A model generated the notes under the pieces. The model made no database searches and was not told the origin of the DNA. It worked only from the letters and a program-made list of their open reading frames with translations. The position numbers were made by a program, and so were the translations under genes. 45,301 bases of DNA from Odoribacter lunatus (lineage in GTDB: Bacteria > Bacteroidota > Bacteroidia > Bacteroidales > Marinifilaceae), in assembly GCF_943193135.1 (NCBI RefSeq), contig NZ_CALPCZ010000020.1:1-45301 (forward strand), given 5' to 3'. Below are positions 8,225 to 17,895 of the stretch, one piece after another. Positions within the stretch are counted from its first letter, which is position 1, and each line of letters opens with the position of its first letter.

Positions 8225-8707
8225 TTATAATTTCAACTTAAATACAGCTGAAACTTGGTAAAACCCTTGCTTTTCAAAAAACAAATGAGCTCCATGATTA
8301 TTTACTCCTGATTCCAAGTAACAATCTTTCACCCTTTGTTCTCGAAAACTATCAAGGGCACATTGCAATAAACGCTTTCCCCGATGCTTTCCTCTTTCAT
8401 TCGGCGCAATACACAAATCGAAAACCACACCAAAATCCTCTCCACCATCCATTGTCACACCAAAAAGAATAAAACCCTTTATATTCCCATCTTCTTCATC
8501 AATCAAAAGCGTATTGCAAAGTTCTGCTACCTGCCTATCCAAATACTCCAACCATTTCTGCCGTGCATCAGGAGCTAAACACCCACAATCCAAAGCAACA
8601 CCCATCTGCATCTCACCATGAGAAATATACTCTTTATAATTCTCAATAATATTGAAAAAAAATTCACATAACCTTCCTCTATCTGCATCTATATAAGGAC
8701 GTATCAT
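8225..8707 (-). CDS. GNAT-family N-acetyltransferase
   Basis: A 160-residue single-domain acetyltransferase. The acetyl-CoA binding region is visible as DLCIAPNERGKHRGKRLLQ (the R-x2-G-x-G/A type P-loop), followed by a strand and helix ending HLFFEKQGFY, typical of the GNAT C-terminus. The substrate is not predictable. Only 10 bases separate it from the membrane-protein gene upstream, so both are likely on one transcript. Confidence 0.88.
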   Translation of the reverse strand: MIRPYIDADRGRLCEFFFNIIENYKEYISHGEMQMGVALDCGCLAPDARQKWLEYLDRQVAELCNTLLIDEEDGNIKGFILFGVTMDGGEDFGVVFDLCIAPNERGKHRGKRLLQCALDSFREQRVKDCYLESGVNNHGAHLFFEKQGFYQVSAVFKLKL

Positions 8708-8717
8708 AACATACTAA

Positions 8718-10244
8718 TTAAAACTTTTTCTTCGTCCTATGCGATTTCCATTTTCTGACATAGCCCAAAATCATCTTCGTAAATACAAGTATACCGCAAA
8801 GAATACAAAAACAAGTAATTAATACCAAACTGACAGCAACATTCTCACCAATTTCCTTAGACCAACGGGAAAACACCGGCACCTCATTCCCCTGCAACAG
8901 TACTCCGAAAAGAGAAGCGACAGAAATAAAAAACAAAATATACTTTGTATCATTGGACTGCCTTATCTCCATTGCATTGTTTATATTATCCAATGACTTG
9001 TCAATCCGTTCAATTGTCTCATTTAACTGACGTTCCTCCTCTTCAATCTTCAAACAATGCGCAGTCTTATTATACATATGCTTATGTGACATATAGCGAA
9101 GATAACGCACTAAATTAAGCTGTAGCACCATATTGGACAACTTCACACTCAAACGGGCATTCTGGTCAATCATCTTATATGCATTGTCATCTGTCGCCTT
9201 TTGAGAATTATAAATATATTTATTCTGAACATAGTTCAACAAATGCTTCTTTGCCAACAGTATCTCCAACAATACCAAATATTCCGGCCAACTGACATGA
9301 TAACGGTCCCGTCGTCCTAAATGCTGAACCCAATCCGTTGGCGCCTCACCACCACGTTTTCCATACGTTCCAAAAACAACGGCAACATTCTCATTCGCCA
9401 ACACCAAATCATCCGTATCTATGGCAATATTCTTCCCACATACCTCTTCAAAAGCACTTTCCATACGGTAAGGCCACTCCTCCGGATAAAGTGTCATCAA
9501 CCCGATAAGCTCCGACCGATGATACTTCTCAATATGCTCGATTATCTCCGCCTCCTCCATCGTATCAAAACTAAGCTTTCCGCCATGACCAACCGTCTCC
9601 CATACATCAATCAAAATATAATTATGGTCTCCATAACGAAAATCATCTGGCTTCACTTTATCGAAAATCCCGCGATAACGCCTTTGAACCTCTTCAAAAT
9701 CAACATTTTCTACAAAAACATCCTGCTCACAATAAAAAGACTTTTTATCGAAACGCAATCCTTTTATCTCCATTGTTTTTAACGAACCGTCAATCTCCTG
9801 TCTTGCCTTCTTGACATCATAAATCCAATGCTCTACTCCCTGCACAACGCCTGCAATAGCAATCAAATCATCTGTCGTCAGCGGACAAGAAATCCGGCAA
9901 AACTTCGTTCCATCAATTTCCTCCTCACAAGGAACCACCAACCGATAGGAAATTTGCACTGTAGCATCAAAAAAAACAGCAGCCCACACATGCACATACC
10001 CTTCCAAGGTTATCGGACGTGAGGTTTCCGTTACAATCTTAATATTAAATCCCGGCAGTTGGTAACGCTCAACTATTTTCTCCTTATGTGTAAATAATTG
10101 CTCATCAATATTCCCCTCCACCACCGAACAAAGAAAAGACTCACCTTTCGGTACACTTATATCGGAAGATGTAAATGTCTGAATAAGAATAATAGAAAAA
10201 TGGCTATAACACAAACCACCCTCACATTGTTGACAATTTTTCAT
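8718..10244 (-). CDS. Hypothetical protein with N-terminal Cys/His cluster and CorA-like C-terminal topology
   Basis: A 508-residue protein I cannot assign. The N-terminus has C4-x2-C7-x4-C12-x2-H15, which could bind zinc. A large alpha/beta soluble part follows. From about residue 370 there is a long helical, Glu-rich stretch (KIEEEERQLNETIERIDKS), then two membrane segments near residues 431-449 and 467-492 and a basic tail. A long helix followed by two C-terminal membrane helices is the topology of CorA-type channels, but the GMN signature is absent; the loop after the first helix reads QGNEVPVF. The gene is 15 bases downstream of the AspT/YidE transporter and 10 bases upstream of the GNAT gene. 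Confidence 0.7.
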   Translation of the reverse strand: MKNCQQCEGGLCYSHFSIILIQTFTSSDISVPKGESFLCSVVEGNIDEQLFTHKEKIVERYQLPGFNIKIVTETSRPITLEGYVHVWAAVFFDATVQISYRLVVPCEEEIDGTKFCRISCPLTTDDLIAIAGVVQGVEHWIYDVKKARQEIDGSLKTMEIKGLRFDKKSFYCEQDVFVENVDFEEVQRRYRGIFDKVKPDDFRYGDHNYILIDVWETVGHGGKLSFDTMEEAEIIEHIEKYHRSELIGLMTLYPEEWPYRMESAFEEVCGKNIAIDTDDLVLANENVAVVFGTYGKRGGEAPTDWVQHLGRRDRYHVSWPEYLVLLEILLAKKHLLNYVQNKYIYNSQKATDDNAYKMIDQNARLSVKLSNMVLQLNLVRYLRYMSHKHMYNKTAHCLKIEEEERQLNETIERIDKSLDNINNAMEIRQSNDTKYILFFISVASLFGVLLQGNEVPVFSRWSKEIGENVAVSLVLITCFCILCGILVFTKMILGYVRKWKSHRTKKKF

Positions 10245-10259
10245 ATCGACTAACCACTC

Positions 10260-11930
10260 TTACGCAAACATCAAAATCAACACCTGAGCTGTCAATACCC
10301 GCAAAAACATCGTCAAAGGATACACCGTAGCATAACTCACCGAAGGCATGTCATTACCCGCCGTGGCATTTGAATAAGCCAACGCAGGCGGATCGGTTGT
10401 ACTACCGGCAATCAACCCCATAATCGTAAAATAATTAATCTTATATACACACCGGGCTATCACCCCGATGATTATCAACGGCAAAAAAGTAATGATAAAA
10501 CCATAGCTCACCCAAGCCAAACCACCGCCATGCACCACCGTATCCACAAATCCCTGTCCTGCATTCAATCCCACGCACGCTAAGAACAAAGAGATTCCGA
10601 TTTCACGCAACATGAAATTGGCACTCATGGTAGTATAGGTGATAAGCTTATAATGAGGCCCGAAACGACTGATCAGTATGGCCACAATCAAAGGTCCCCC
10701 CGCCAAACCTAACTTCACCGGCTGCGGAATTCCCGGAAAAGCAAAAGGAATACTTCCCAGCAGAATACCCAACGCAATTCCCAAAAAGATTGGTACCAAA
10801 TTCGGCTCCCGCAAACGACGGAGCGAATTACCCAACACCTTTTCCACACTCATAATATCCTTCTCCATCCCCACCACCGTCAGGCGGTCTCCTAACTGCA
10901 ACTGCAATCCTGTATGGGCAACCAAATCCAACCCCGCACGATTCACTCGCGTAACATTGACACCAAAACCAGCTCTCAGATTCAACTGGCCCAACGTCTT
11001 TCCGTTAATCTCACTCTTCGTAATCGCAATACGGCGGGAAACCAACTTATCATCCAGCTTCTCCCACTCCGCCCGGTGCATCTCAATCCGCTCACCGATA
11101 AAAGCGATAATTGCATTCAAATCCTGCTTTGAAGCAATGACAAACAACCTGTCATCCTTCTCCAGATGCATCCGGGGCTGGGCAATCTCCAACTCCTCAT
11201 CCACATGCAATATTCTCGAAATCACAAACTTCTTATCTATCAACGAAGCCACCTCCGAAATCTCCTTTCCGAACAAAGCAGGATTCTTCACCCGCAAAGA
11301 CACATGCGTAGCCTTTGACATCTGTTCGGTAGCCAAACTCAAAGCTGCCTCCGTTTCCTTTTCAAACGATATACGGAAAATATAGCGAATTGACACAATA
11401 GCCAAAATAATACCGATTACCCCCAACGGATAAGCCACTGCATACCCCATGGCAATAGAAGGCAACTCCACACCCTTCATATCATAATAAGCCTGCTGTG
11501 CCGCTCCCAAGCCGGGCGTATTCGTCACAGCTCCCGACAAAATACCCACCATCGTCGTAATCGGTAACCCCGTCACCAAATAAATAATATAAGTCGTCAG
11601 CACACCGAGAAAAATAACCCCTGTCGCCAACACATTCAAGGTAACACCTCCCTTCTTAAACGACGAGAAAAATCCCGGTCCGACCTGCAAACCCACCGAA
11701 TACACAAACAAAATCAATCCGAACTCCTGTAAAAAATGAAGAGCATTCGGCTCCATACGGAAACCGAAATGACTACAAATAATCCCGACAAAAAGAATCC
11801 ATGTAATACCCAACGATATTCCTGCAATCTTAATTTTACCTAAAAGAATCCCGACAAAAACGACCACAGAAATTAACAAAATCGAATGTCCTATTCCGGT
11901 ACCAAATAACAAAGTATGAATCCACTCCAT
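10260..11930 (-). CDS. AspT/YidE/YbjL-family putative transporter with two RCK_C domains
   Basis: A 556-residue protein. Two blocks of about five membrane helices (residues 10-185 and 375-556) flank a cytosolic region with two TrkA-C/RCK_C-like modules (about 200-270, ending [12 protein letters not shown]; and 280-350, ending [12 protein letters not shown]). This is the duplicated AspT/YidE/YbjL architecture, which includes aspartate:alanine exchangers and uncharacterised transporters. The repeated GLxxG(P)/[12 protein letters not shown] type motifs near the membrane re-entrant regions support it. It is the first gene of the minus-strand run ending at pepT. Confidence 0.9.
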   Translation of the reverse strand: MEWIHTLLFGTGIGHSILLISVVVFVGILLGKIKIAGISLGITWILFVGIICSHFGFRMEPNALHFLQEFGLILFVYSVGLQVGPGFFSSFKKGGVTLNVLATGVIFLGVLTTYIIYLVTGLPITTMVGILSGAVTNTPGLGAAQQAYYDMKGVELPSIAMGYAVAYPLGVIGIILAIVSIRYIFRISFEKETEAALSLATEQMSKATHVSLRVKNPALFGKEISEVASLIDKKFVISRILHVDEELEIAQPRMHLEKDDRLFVIASKQDLNAIIAFIGERIEMHRAEWEKLDDKLVSRRIAITKSEINGKTLGQLNLRAGFGVNVTRVNRAGLDLVAHTGLQLQLGDRLTVVGMEKDIMSVEKVLGNSLRRLREPNLVPIFLGIALGILLGSIPFAFPGIPQPVKLGLAGGPLIVAILISRFGPHYKLITYTTMSANFMLREIGISLFLACVGLNAGQGFVDTVVHGGGLAWVSYGFIITFLPLIIIGVIARCVYKINYFTIMGLIAGSTTDPPALAYSNATAGNDMPSVSYATVYPLTMFLRVLTAQVLILMFA

Positions 11931-11997
11931 AAAAAACGTTGACTTTAAATCTACTTATCAAAGGGCGTAAAACTACAACATTTTAAGCAAGTTTGCA

Positions 11998-12046
11998 AAA
12001 AGTAAAAGAGTTGAAAAGAATAATCCTTTTCAACTCTTTTACTTTT
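11998..12046 (-). terminator. Long bidirectional-type terminator hairpin
   Basis: Perfect 21-bp stem (11998-12018 with 12026-12046) around a 7-base loop, A-rich on one arm and T-rich on the other. It lies 22 bases beyond the stop of the large minus-strand gene at 12069 and upstream of the transporter gene. Confidence 0.85.
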
Positions 12047-12068
12047 AAATTTTCACACCTTGCAATCT

Positions 12069-14972
12069 CTAACTGGTTGGTGTAATTTTGACTTGACCGT
12101 TACCACTTCTCGAACCATTGGACATGGAGGAATTACTGAAAATACTGGTATTGACGTACCCGGAGCCGCCTCCACCGCCAACATTTTTTGCACCACCGTA
12201 GCCTCCACGGTAGCCACCGCCACCACCACCGCCACCACAATTATTGTTTCCTCCATACGTTCCAGAACTTCCAGAACCAAGTGAGCCAGAAGTTTGCGTA
12301 CCCGGAGATGTGGCTGTTTGAGAAGAATTAGAAGATCCATATCCGCCACTAGTTCCACCTCCTGTACCACCTTTACTATAATACGGTTTACTAGCGCTAC
12401 TATAACCTGAAGAACCTCCGCCACCACCGGCAACCATAATTCGGTTAGATAAAGCTTGGCCTCCTCTTCGTATATCTGTTCCGCCTCCGCCACCACCACC
12501 ACAGTCATCTCCTTCATCTCCCCCTCCGGTTCCACCACCGTTCCAGCCTCCACTACCTCCGCTTTTCGAGTAACTATAGCCTCCTTCCCCGCCGACATAG
12601 ACATAATAAGTAGTAATGGTGCTTAAATTTATGGTTCCCTGGGCGTATCCTCCGTATCCACCGTATGTACAATTATACTTACTACCATTGCTATTATAAT
12701 TTGCAAATCCTCTTCCTCCTTCTGCTCCCCAACACTCCATCTTATATTTGCCTGCTGCCAGTCTGACGCTATCCATGTGCCCTCGATAGGGAATAGTGCC
12801 GCTGATTTTGATTGTAGCGGAAAATACATCCGAGGGACATTGAGTAATATGGGCTTTTATCTTGAATTCTGCACTTACCAATCCTCCCGCTATTGTCAGA
12901 GAATTGGAAGACTTGCTGGATATATAGGCCCACGACGGCGCACCGTCAAATTGCCATACAGCAGAGCTGTTTGTACCCCAATATTGGGTAAGTGTAACGG
13001 AACTTCCACCATCGAAATTATAAATCGATTGGGCGAAAGGTTTTGGCAACAGGTTTATAGTCACAATGTTACTTGTAGCGACACCCACTGCACAAGTAGC
13101 AACCCGCTTGAACTGATACGTTACTGTAGACGTGCCAGTATTTGTAATAGGAGCATTTGTTAAAGATGCTCCGGAAACATTGTTAAGCAACTCAAAAGTT
13201 GAGCTTCCAGGCTTCTTCACGTACCATATGTATTGAAAACGCATGTCCGGAAAATCGGGACAAGAGGCACTTTGCGTATTGGTAATATCCGTCCCGCTCC
13301 AGCATCCCGTCGATGGAGCACTGATTTTTCCGCCATTGATTTCAATATCCGAAAGACTATACACTCCCCGAAAACCGTGGTTACTGTATCTATTGTTTAT
13401 AGAGGAAAAATTATTTCCTAAACATGTACCTCGGTAGGAAGTACATGCCAGACTATCAGGATTGTAATAGCTACCGCCACGAAAACCGAATGCAGCGCCA
13501 GCGGTTGGCCAGTAGCTGGAGGAAATATCCGTCGAGCCGTCGGCATTCAGTTCTCCGTCACCGTGGGAGTAAGTAACATTGTTGGCGACAAATCCCTTAC
13601 CGGAGCTCGTTGCAGCATAGCATAGTTCACCTAAGTTTCCGCCCATGTCCATGACGCCCCAATAAGTGGCTCCGGATTGGGTCTGATTGGTGGAGGAGGT
13701 TGCGAACAATCCGCTCCGAACAGGACCAATATTGTTGTTTCCGCTATTCACATTATGGTCTTTGTCAACGGATTGCTCCCGTTCATCGCCAAGATAAAGT
13801 AAATCAGATTCACTAGCCAAGGGATTAACGCCGCTATTGCTGTTCCAGGCATATTCTCCCTTTTCCGGTTTTTGTGGATAAGGACGACGGCATGCCTTTT
13901 CATATTCCAATTCACTCATAGGCCGCAGTCCGCTCCAATCGCAATATGCTAATATGTCATACGGAGAAAGATGATTACAGGCAAGGGTCTGTCCATCATC
14001 CTGGGAGAAAAGGTCATTGGCCGGATTAAGGTTATTACCGAATACGGCGGGTGCACTTTCTTCCTTTTGCTCGATAAAAACGATACCATTCCGTCGGGTC
14101 GGAGAACCGCCACTCCCGAATACATAATCCCCGCGATTCATTGTAGAGAAATTATTGTTTGCCACATGCGCTTTCTGTTGCGTTAGCGTCAGGGAATTCA
14201 AGAATTCCATATATTGCTCCTGGCTGGTCTCGTACTTCATGATATAGAAACCGGCATACCCTTTGGGAAAAGCAGCAGGCAATGTAACGGACGTAGACGT
14301 CGGATTAACGGTAGTCAAAGTTATCGCATCTTCCGAATCAATAAGACAGGGCGAAACACCTGACTTTGCAAAACTATACGCAGAATAGTTATCCCCAAGA
14401 TAGTAACTTCCGTAAGGAATATATACCATCTCAATAGCATGGATAGCAACATATATTTTATTCAGTTCGCTACCGAAGTCTGCAGCAGAAAGTGTTTTCT
14501 TTGAGTTGGTCTTGAACAGCCATTTAAGCCGTAGGCGGGCTTTCACGTTACCTTCGGAGATGGCATTCCGTGCAAGGAACACGCCGGTGACTTTGGCACT
14601 CGTGCCGGAACCTGTTTGCCCGTACATGAAAGAATAGCCACTACCTTCATTACCACTCTGAGGTATAGCTTCTTGACCTCCGTGGGCAAGATAGCCGTGA
14701 TGCCAGGATTCGGTGGCGCCCCGTTTCTTGTATTTAAGGAATACCCATGCAGCATCCCAGTTAAAATCATCCCGCCATGAATTGTCCCATGAAACATTCA
14801 CTTCCACAATGGCCGTATCACCGACGATATTCACGACACGGGGTTTACTCGTTACACGGATATTATTTCCGTGAACGGGTGAAGAAAACAATCCGGTAAG
14901 AATCGTTACGGAAAGAAACCAAAACGACATCCGTAAACACCGCATTCCGGCACACCTGATTAATTTTTTCAT
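12069..14972 (-). CDS. Secreted FGE/SUMF1-fold protein with C-terminal ALK/LTK-like glycine-rich domain
   Basis: A 967-residue exported protein. A signal peptide covers about residues 1-35. A beta-rich part follows (36-175), then an FGE/SUMF1 fold (about 180-540; MVYIPYGSYYLG, CDWSGLRPMSELEYEKACR, MDMGGNLGEL, GFRGGSYYN, NHGFRGVYS). Next come Ig-like repeats (545-725) and a Gly-rich domain (728-967; MECWGAEGGRG, GTDIRRGG, RIMVAGGGGGSSG) like the ALK/LTK Gly-rich family. After GGSY the usual first catalytic Cys of true FGE is Asn (residue 504), and the next Cys (510) is shifted. It is therefore probably a non-catalytic sugar- or protein-binding surface protein. A similar Gly-rich tail occurs in the partial gene at 44624. 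Confidence 0.88.
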   Translation of the reverse strand: MKKLIRCAGMRCLRMSFWFLSVTILTGLFSSPVHGNNIRVTSKPRVVNIVGDTAIVEVNVSWDNSWRDDFNWDAAWVFLKYKKRGATESWHHGYLAHGGQEAIPQSGNEGSGYSFMYGQTGSGTSAKVTGVFLARNAISEGNVKARLRLKWLFKTNSKKTLSAADFGSELNKIYVAIHAIEMVYIPYGSYYLGDNYSAYSFAKSGVSPCLIDSEDAITLTTVNPTSTSVTLPAAFPKGYAGFYIMKYETSQEQYMEFLNSLTLTQQKAHVANNNFSTMNRGDYVFGSGGSPTRRNGIVFIEQKEESAPAVFGNNLNPANDLFSQDDGQTLACNHLSPYDILAYCDWSGLRPMSELEYEKACRRPYPQKPEKGEYAWNSNSGVNPLASESDLLYLGDEREQSVDKDHNVNSGNNNIGPVRSGLFATSSTNQTQSGATYWGVMDMGGNLGELCYAATSSGKGFVANNVTYSHGDGELNADGSTDISSSYWPTAGAAFGFRGGSYYNPDSLACTSYRGTCLGNNFSSINNRYSNHGFRGVYSLSDIEINGGKISAPSTGCWSGTDITNTQSASCPDFPDMRFQYIWYVKKPGSSTFELLNNVSGASLTNAPITNTGTSTVTYQFKRVATCAVGVATSNIVTINLLPKPFAQSIYNFDGGSSVTLTQYWGTNSSAVWQFDGAPSWAYISSKSSNSLTIAGGLVSAEFKIKAHITQCPSDVFSATIKISGTIPYRGHMDSVRLAAGKYKMECWGAEGGRGFANYNSNGSKYNCTYGGYGGYAQGTINLSTITTYYVYVGGEGGYSYSKSGGSGGWNGGGTGGGDEGDDCGGGGGGGTDIRRGGQALSNRIMVAGGGGGSSGYSSASKPYYSKGGTGGGTSGGYGSSNSSQTATSPGTQTSGSLGSGSSGTYGGNNNCGGGGGGGGYRGGYGGAKNVGGGGGSGYVNTSIFSNSSMSNGSRSGNGQVKITPTS

Positions 14973-15031
14973 ACCAAGAAATTACTTCGCACCTTAAAAG
15001 TTCCCGAAAGGTGACTTTATAATAAACAAAC

Positions 15032-15143
15032 AAAGCGTAGGAACTTTAGCTTACTCGTAATAGAAGTACGACCAAACGGCACATCAATACTGCTTCTACG
15101 TCAAATTTGTCGTCCTTTGAACAAGGATAAAGCTAAACGCTTT
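15032..15143 (-). ncRNA. Candidate structured 5' leader of the FGE/Gly-rich gene
   Basis: The 324-base gap between divergent genes holds no ORF but has a nested fold. The outer helix pairs 15032-15037 with 15138-15143 and 15045-15052 with 15130-15137. An inner helix pairs 15061-15066 with 15093-15098. A competing helix pairs about 15064-15072 with 15109-15117. The last two share bases 15064-15066, so they exclude each other. A -7 box at 15196-15203 would put the whole element in the minus-strand 5' UTR. I do not recognise a known riboswitch class. Confidence 0.45.
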
Positions 15144-15195
15144 AAAATAATATGTCCGCGCTACGATTGAATCGACATATTCTCACATAACGACG

Positions 15196-15203
15196 CAAAT
15201 ATA
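15196..15203 (-). promoter_or_regulatory. Bacteroidetes -7 box for the FGE/Gly-rich gene
   Basis: On the minus strand this reads TATATTTG, matching TAnnTTTG. No good -33 TTTG was seen. Transcription would begin near 15189, leaving a leader of roughly 215 bases. Confidence 0.45.
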
Positions 15204-15296
15204 AATAAAAAAGGTAAAAACATGAAAAGACTAAAGGATAATAAATGAATAACAATACAAAAATATCACTACTTTTGCCTTTGAAATTAAAGGACA

Positions 15297-16133
15297 ATGA
15301 AATTGTTTGGAAGTTTACCGGAAAAAACGGACTTGGATGAAAAACTGCGCCATTACAGGCATTTGGGACATATTGTCCCCCCGAAAAAGCTGATTAAAAC
15401 ACCGGAGCAGATTGAAGGTATCAAAAAAAGTGCGCTTATCAACACCAGCGTACTCGATTATGTGTCCGAACATATCCACGAAGGAATGTCTACACAGGAA
15501 ATTGACGATTTGGTATATGACTTTACCATCTCGCATGGAGCCATCCCCGCCCCTTTGAATTACGAAGGATTTCCCAAAAGCGTATGCACCTCCATCAATG
15601 AAGAAGTATGCCACGGCATCCCCGATAAAAACACAATCTTGCGGGACGGTGATATTGTGAATGTCGATGTCTCCACAATTTTAGACGGATACTACTCGGA
15701 TGCCTCCCGCATGTTTATGATTGGCAACGTCCGTCCCGCCTGCAAACGCTTGGTGGAAGTAACAAAAGAATGCCTGGAAAGAGGTGTAGCGGCTGCCCGA
15801 CCGTGGGGCTTTTTAGGTGATATCGGTGAAGCCATTCAAACCCATGCGGAAGCACATGGATATTCTGTTGTCCGGGACTTCTGCGGACACGGTGTCGGAC
15901 TGAAATTTCACGAAAAGCCGGAAGTAGAACATGTAGGTAAAAAAGGAACAGGCATGCTTCTCGTACCCGGTATGATTTTTACCATTGAACCCATGATTAA
16001 CATGGGCAATTATGAAATATATATCGACGCGGAAAATGACTGGACCGTACTGACGGAAGACGGCAAACCCTCCGCACAATGGGAAAACACGGTTCTCATT
16101 ACAGAAACGGGAGTAGAAATTTTGACTTATTAA
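15297..16133 (+). CDS. map: Methionine aminopeptidase, type I
   Basis: A 278-residue metalloenzyme that removes the initiator Met from new proteins in the cytosol. The two metal-binding Asp are in VNVDVSTILDGYYSDAS, the His in GHGVG, and the two Glu in FTIEPM and WENTVLIT. The substrate-pocket His is in EVCHGIP. It carries an N-terminal extension of about 35 residues before the catalytic core (LRHYRHLGHIVPPKKLIKTP), longer than the shortest type I enzymes but without a Zn-finger pattern. A TACTTTTG -7-like box at 15270-15277 precedes it, leaving a very short leader. Confidence 0.96.
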   Translation: MKLFGSLPEKTDLDEKLRHYRHLGHIVPPKKLIKTPEQIEGIKKSALINTSVLDYVSEHIHEGMSTQEIDDLVYDFTISHGAIPAPLNYEGFPKSVCTSINEEVCHGIPDKNTILRDGDIVNVDVSTILDGYYSDASRMFMIGNVRPACKRLVEVTKECLERGVAAARPWGFLGDIGEAIQTHAEAHGYSVVRDFCGHGVGLKFHEKPEVEHVGKKGTGMLLVPGMIFTIEPMINMGNYEIYIDAENDWTVLTEDGKPSAQWENTVLITETGVEILTY

Positions 16134-16155
16134 CACCCAATTTTATTTGGTAAAA

Positions 16156-17001
16156 ATGATGAAATACTTTATCGGAATAACACTGTTTATCCTCTTGCTA
16201 TGCTCCTCATGCGTATCCAAGAAAAAATACCTTATCGCCGAAAACGGCCGTCTCGCTGCCCTTGAAAGAGAAGAAACACTGCGGGGACAATTGGGCAATG
16301 CGAACCAAAAAAACGAGGGATTAGACCGGCAAATAGAAAACTTAAAAAACGACACCGTCGAACTCGGAGGCAAAATACGCGCTTACCGCAGCCTTTTATT
16401 CTCCAATAAATCGGAACAAGAAAAACTCAATGCTTTACTCGAAGAAAAAACACTCGAACTAAAGGAACGGGAAGCCACCATCCGCGAATTACAGGAAATG
16501 ATTAATCTACAAAATGAAAAAGTCAGCTCCCTGTTGGAGAACGTACAAGATGCCTTGCTGGGATTCGGAAACGACGAATTGAGCGTCACCCGCCACGACG
16601 GAAAAATCTATGTTGCCATGTCGGATAAACTCCTGTTCCAATCCGGAAGTGCCCAGGTAGACAAACGAGGCAAAGAAGCCCTGGCAAAACTAGCGGAAGT
16701 TCTAAACAAACAGAGCGACATCGATGTATTCATCGAAGGACACACGGACAACAAACCGATTAATACGGTACAATTCAAGGACAACTGGGATTTAAGCGTA
16801 ATCCGGGCAACCTCCGTTGTACGTATCTTAACAGAAGAATATCATGTACAGCCACTGCAAATCCAGCCAACCGGAAGAGGAGAATATATGCCGGTATCAG
16901 ATAACGCCACTGCCGAAGGACGTACTTCCAACCGACGCACGGAAATCATCATGGCTCCGAAACTGGATAAATTAATGAAATTACTGCAACAAAACCAATA
17001 A
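16156..17001 (+). CDS. OmpA-family lipoprotein with coiled coil
   Basis: A 281-residue envelope protein. The N-terminal hydrophobic stretch ends LLLCSSC, a lipobox-like signal. A long coiled coil covers about residues 30-130. The C-terminal OmpA/MotB peptidoglycan-binding domain (about 145-270) shows FIEGHTDNKPIN, the NWDLSVIRA helix and GRTSNRRTEIIM. It probably anchors the outer membrane to peptidoglycan. The ATG at 16156 (or the next one at 16159) is preferred over an upstream TTG. It starts 22 bases after map. Confidence 0.9.
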   Translation: MMKYFIGITLFILLLCSSCVSKKKYLIAENGRLAALEREETLRGQLGNANQKNEGLDRQIENLKNDTVELGGKIRAYRSLLFSNKSEQEKLNALLEEKTLELKEREATIRELQEMINLQNEKVSSLLENVQDALLGFGNDELSVTRHDGKIYVAMSDKLLFQSGSAQVDKRGKEALAKLAEVLNKQSDIDVFIEGHTDNKPINTVQFKDNWDLSVIRATSVVRILTEEYHVQPLQIQPTGRGEYMPVSDNATAEGRTSNRRTEIIMAPKLDKLMKLLQQNQ

Positions 17002-17009
17002 AACACCCT

Positions 17010-17510
17010 TTACAAAAGAATCGTATCATATTCATACGAATTATAATCCATTTCGCAAATATTCCTGGCCTTACCCTGGTCAATATAACCGAACATATCG
17101 AAATGCAAAGCATATAAAACTGAGTAAATCTTACTCATAATTTTCTTGGAAAAGGGACAAATTGTCCTATCATTAAAATAACTAACAATCAAATCTATTA
17201 ACCAATCCGAATCATTTGACGGTATCAAATCCTTAATATTCTCATATACAATTTCGCACAGATAATCGGACACTATCATCGTCTGTTTATTGACACGCAA
17301 AGGCTTGCTCAAGTGTTCCGCCGTAATAGGATGTAAAATAATCTTATACATTTCCGAACTATAAGGAATAGTAAAACTATTATTCCAATCATCCTCCACC
17401 CGAACAAACTTGCAATGCAACTCCTTTATCATGAAAGATTCTTTATTATTATCGTCAGCTGCAACCCGAATCCCATAAGGAAAATAAGGCATTATTATTT
17501 CTTTATCCAT
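17010..17510 (-). CDS. Hypothetical protein
   Basis: A 166-residue soluble protein with no signal or membrane segment and no motif I recognise. It is mixed alpha/beta with many Tyr, Asp and Ile, and its sequence is AT-rich. It ends 8 bases from the convergent OmpA gene and is not obviously in an operon. The AT-rich region upstream (17511-17794) holds only the tRNA promoter. Function unknown. Confidence 0.65.
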   Translation of the reverse strand: MDKEIIMPYFPYGIRVAADDNNKESFMIKELHCKFVRVEDDWNNSFTIPYSSEMYKIILHPITAEHLSKPLRVNKQTMIVSDYLCEIVYENIKDLIPSNDSDWLIDLIVSYFNDRTICPFSKKIMSKIYSVLYALHFDMFGYIDQGKARNICEMDYNSYEYDTILL

Positions 17511-17750
17511 AATCCTGATTTTAGCTATTTATTACTTAACACTTAAATAAAAACAATACGCACATTAATTTGATAAAACTAAAATACACCATTTATCACA
17601 CTAAAAAAGCAACATAAAATAATGCTGCTCATGTTAGTTAATTATCCCGATATACATTGAAAAAATATTAAATTTTTTCACATTTATTTTACACATCTCT
17701 TTATTTCTGATTTATCCGGCTACCCTCCTTTCATTTTTTTTGCCTTTTAA

Positions 17751-17781
17751 TTTCCGTTTTTTACTTTTTGTCCTATCTTTG
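17751..17781 (+). promoter_or_regulatory. Promoter of tRNA-Ser
   Basis: TTTC at 17751-17754 and TATCTTTG at 17774-17781 are separated by 19 bases, close to the Bacteroidetes TTTG/TAnnTTTG consensus. The tRNA begins 13 bases later. Confidence 0.65.
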
Positions 17782-17794
17782 CACCGCTACAAAT

Positions 17795-17885
17795 GGAAAG
17801 ATGCAGGAGTGGTTGAACTGGCACGCCTGGAAAGCGTGTATACCTCTAAAGGGTATCAGGGGTTCGAATCCCCTTCTTTCCGCCA
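17795..17885 (+). tRNA. tRNA-Ser (anticodon GGA)
   Basis: A class II tRNA with a long variable arm. The acceptor GGAAAGA pairs with TCTTTCC, followed by G and an encoded CCA (17883-17885). The anticodon stem is 17822-17826 with 17834-17838 and the GGA anticodon is at 17829-17831. The T arm contains GGTTCGAATCC. It reads UCC/UCU serine codons. Confidence 0.97.
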
Positions 17886-17895
17886 AAACACAAAC

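Noticed and set aside
12053-12604. 183-residue minus-strand frame inside the glycine-rich region
   Set aside because: It is a Val/Glu-rich shifted reading of repetitive Gly codons; the in-frame Gly-rich domain is clearly the real one.
12069-14972. Functional sulfatase-activating FGE
   Set aside because: The first active-site Cys position after GGSY is Asn, the second is shifted, and no sulfatase gene is in the window.
17795-17885. tRNA gene as an integration site of a mobile island
   Set aside because: No integrase gene and no direct repeat of the tRNA 3' end was found downstream within the window.
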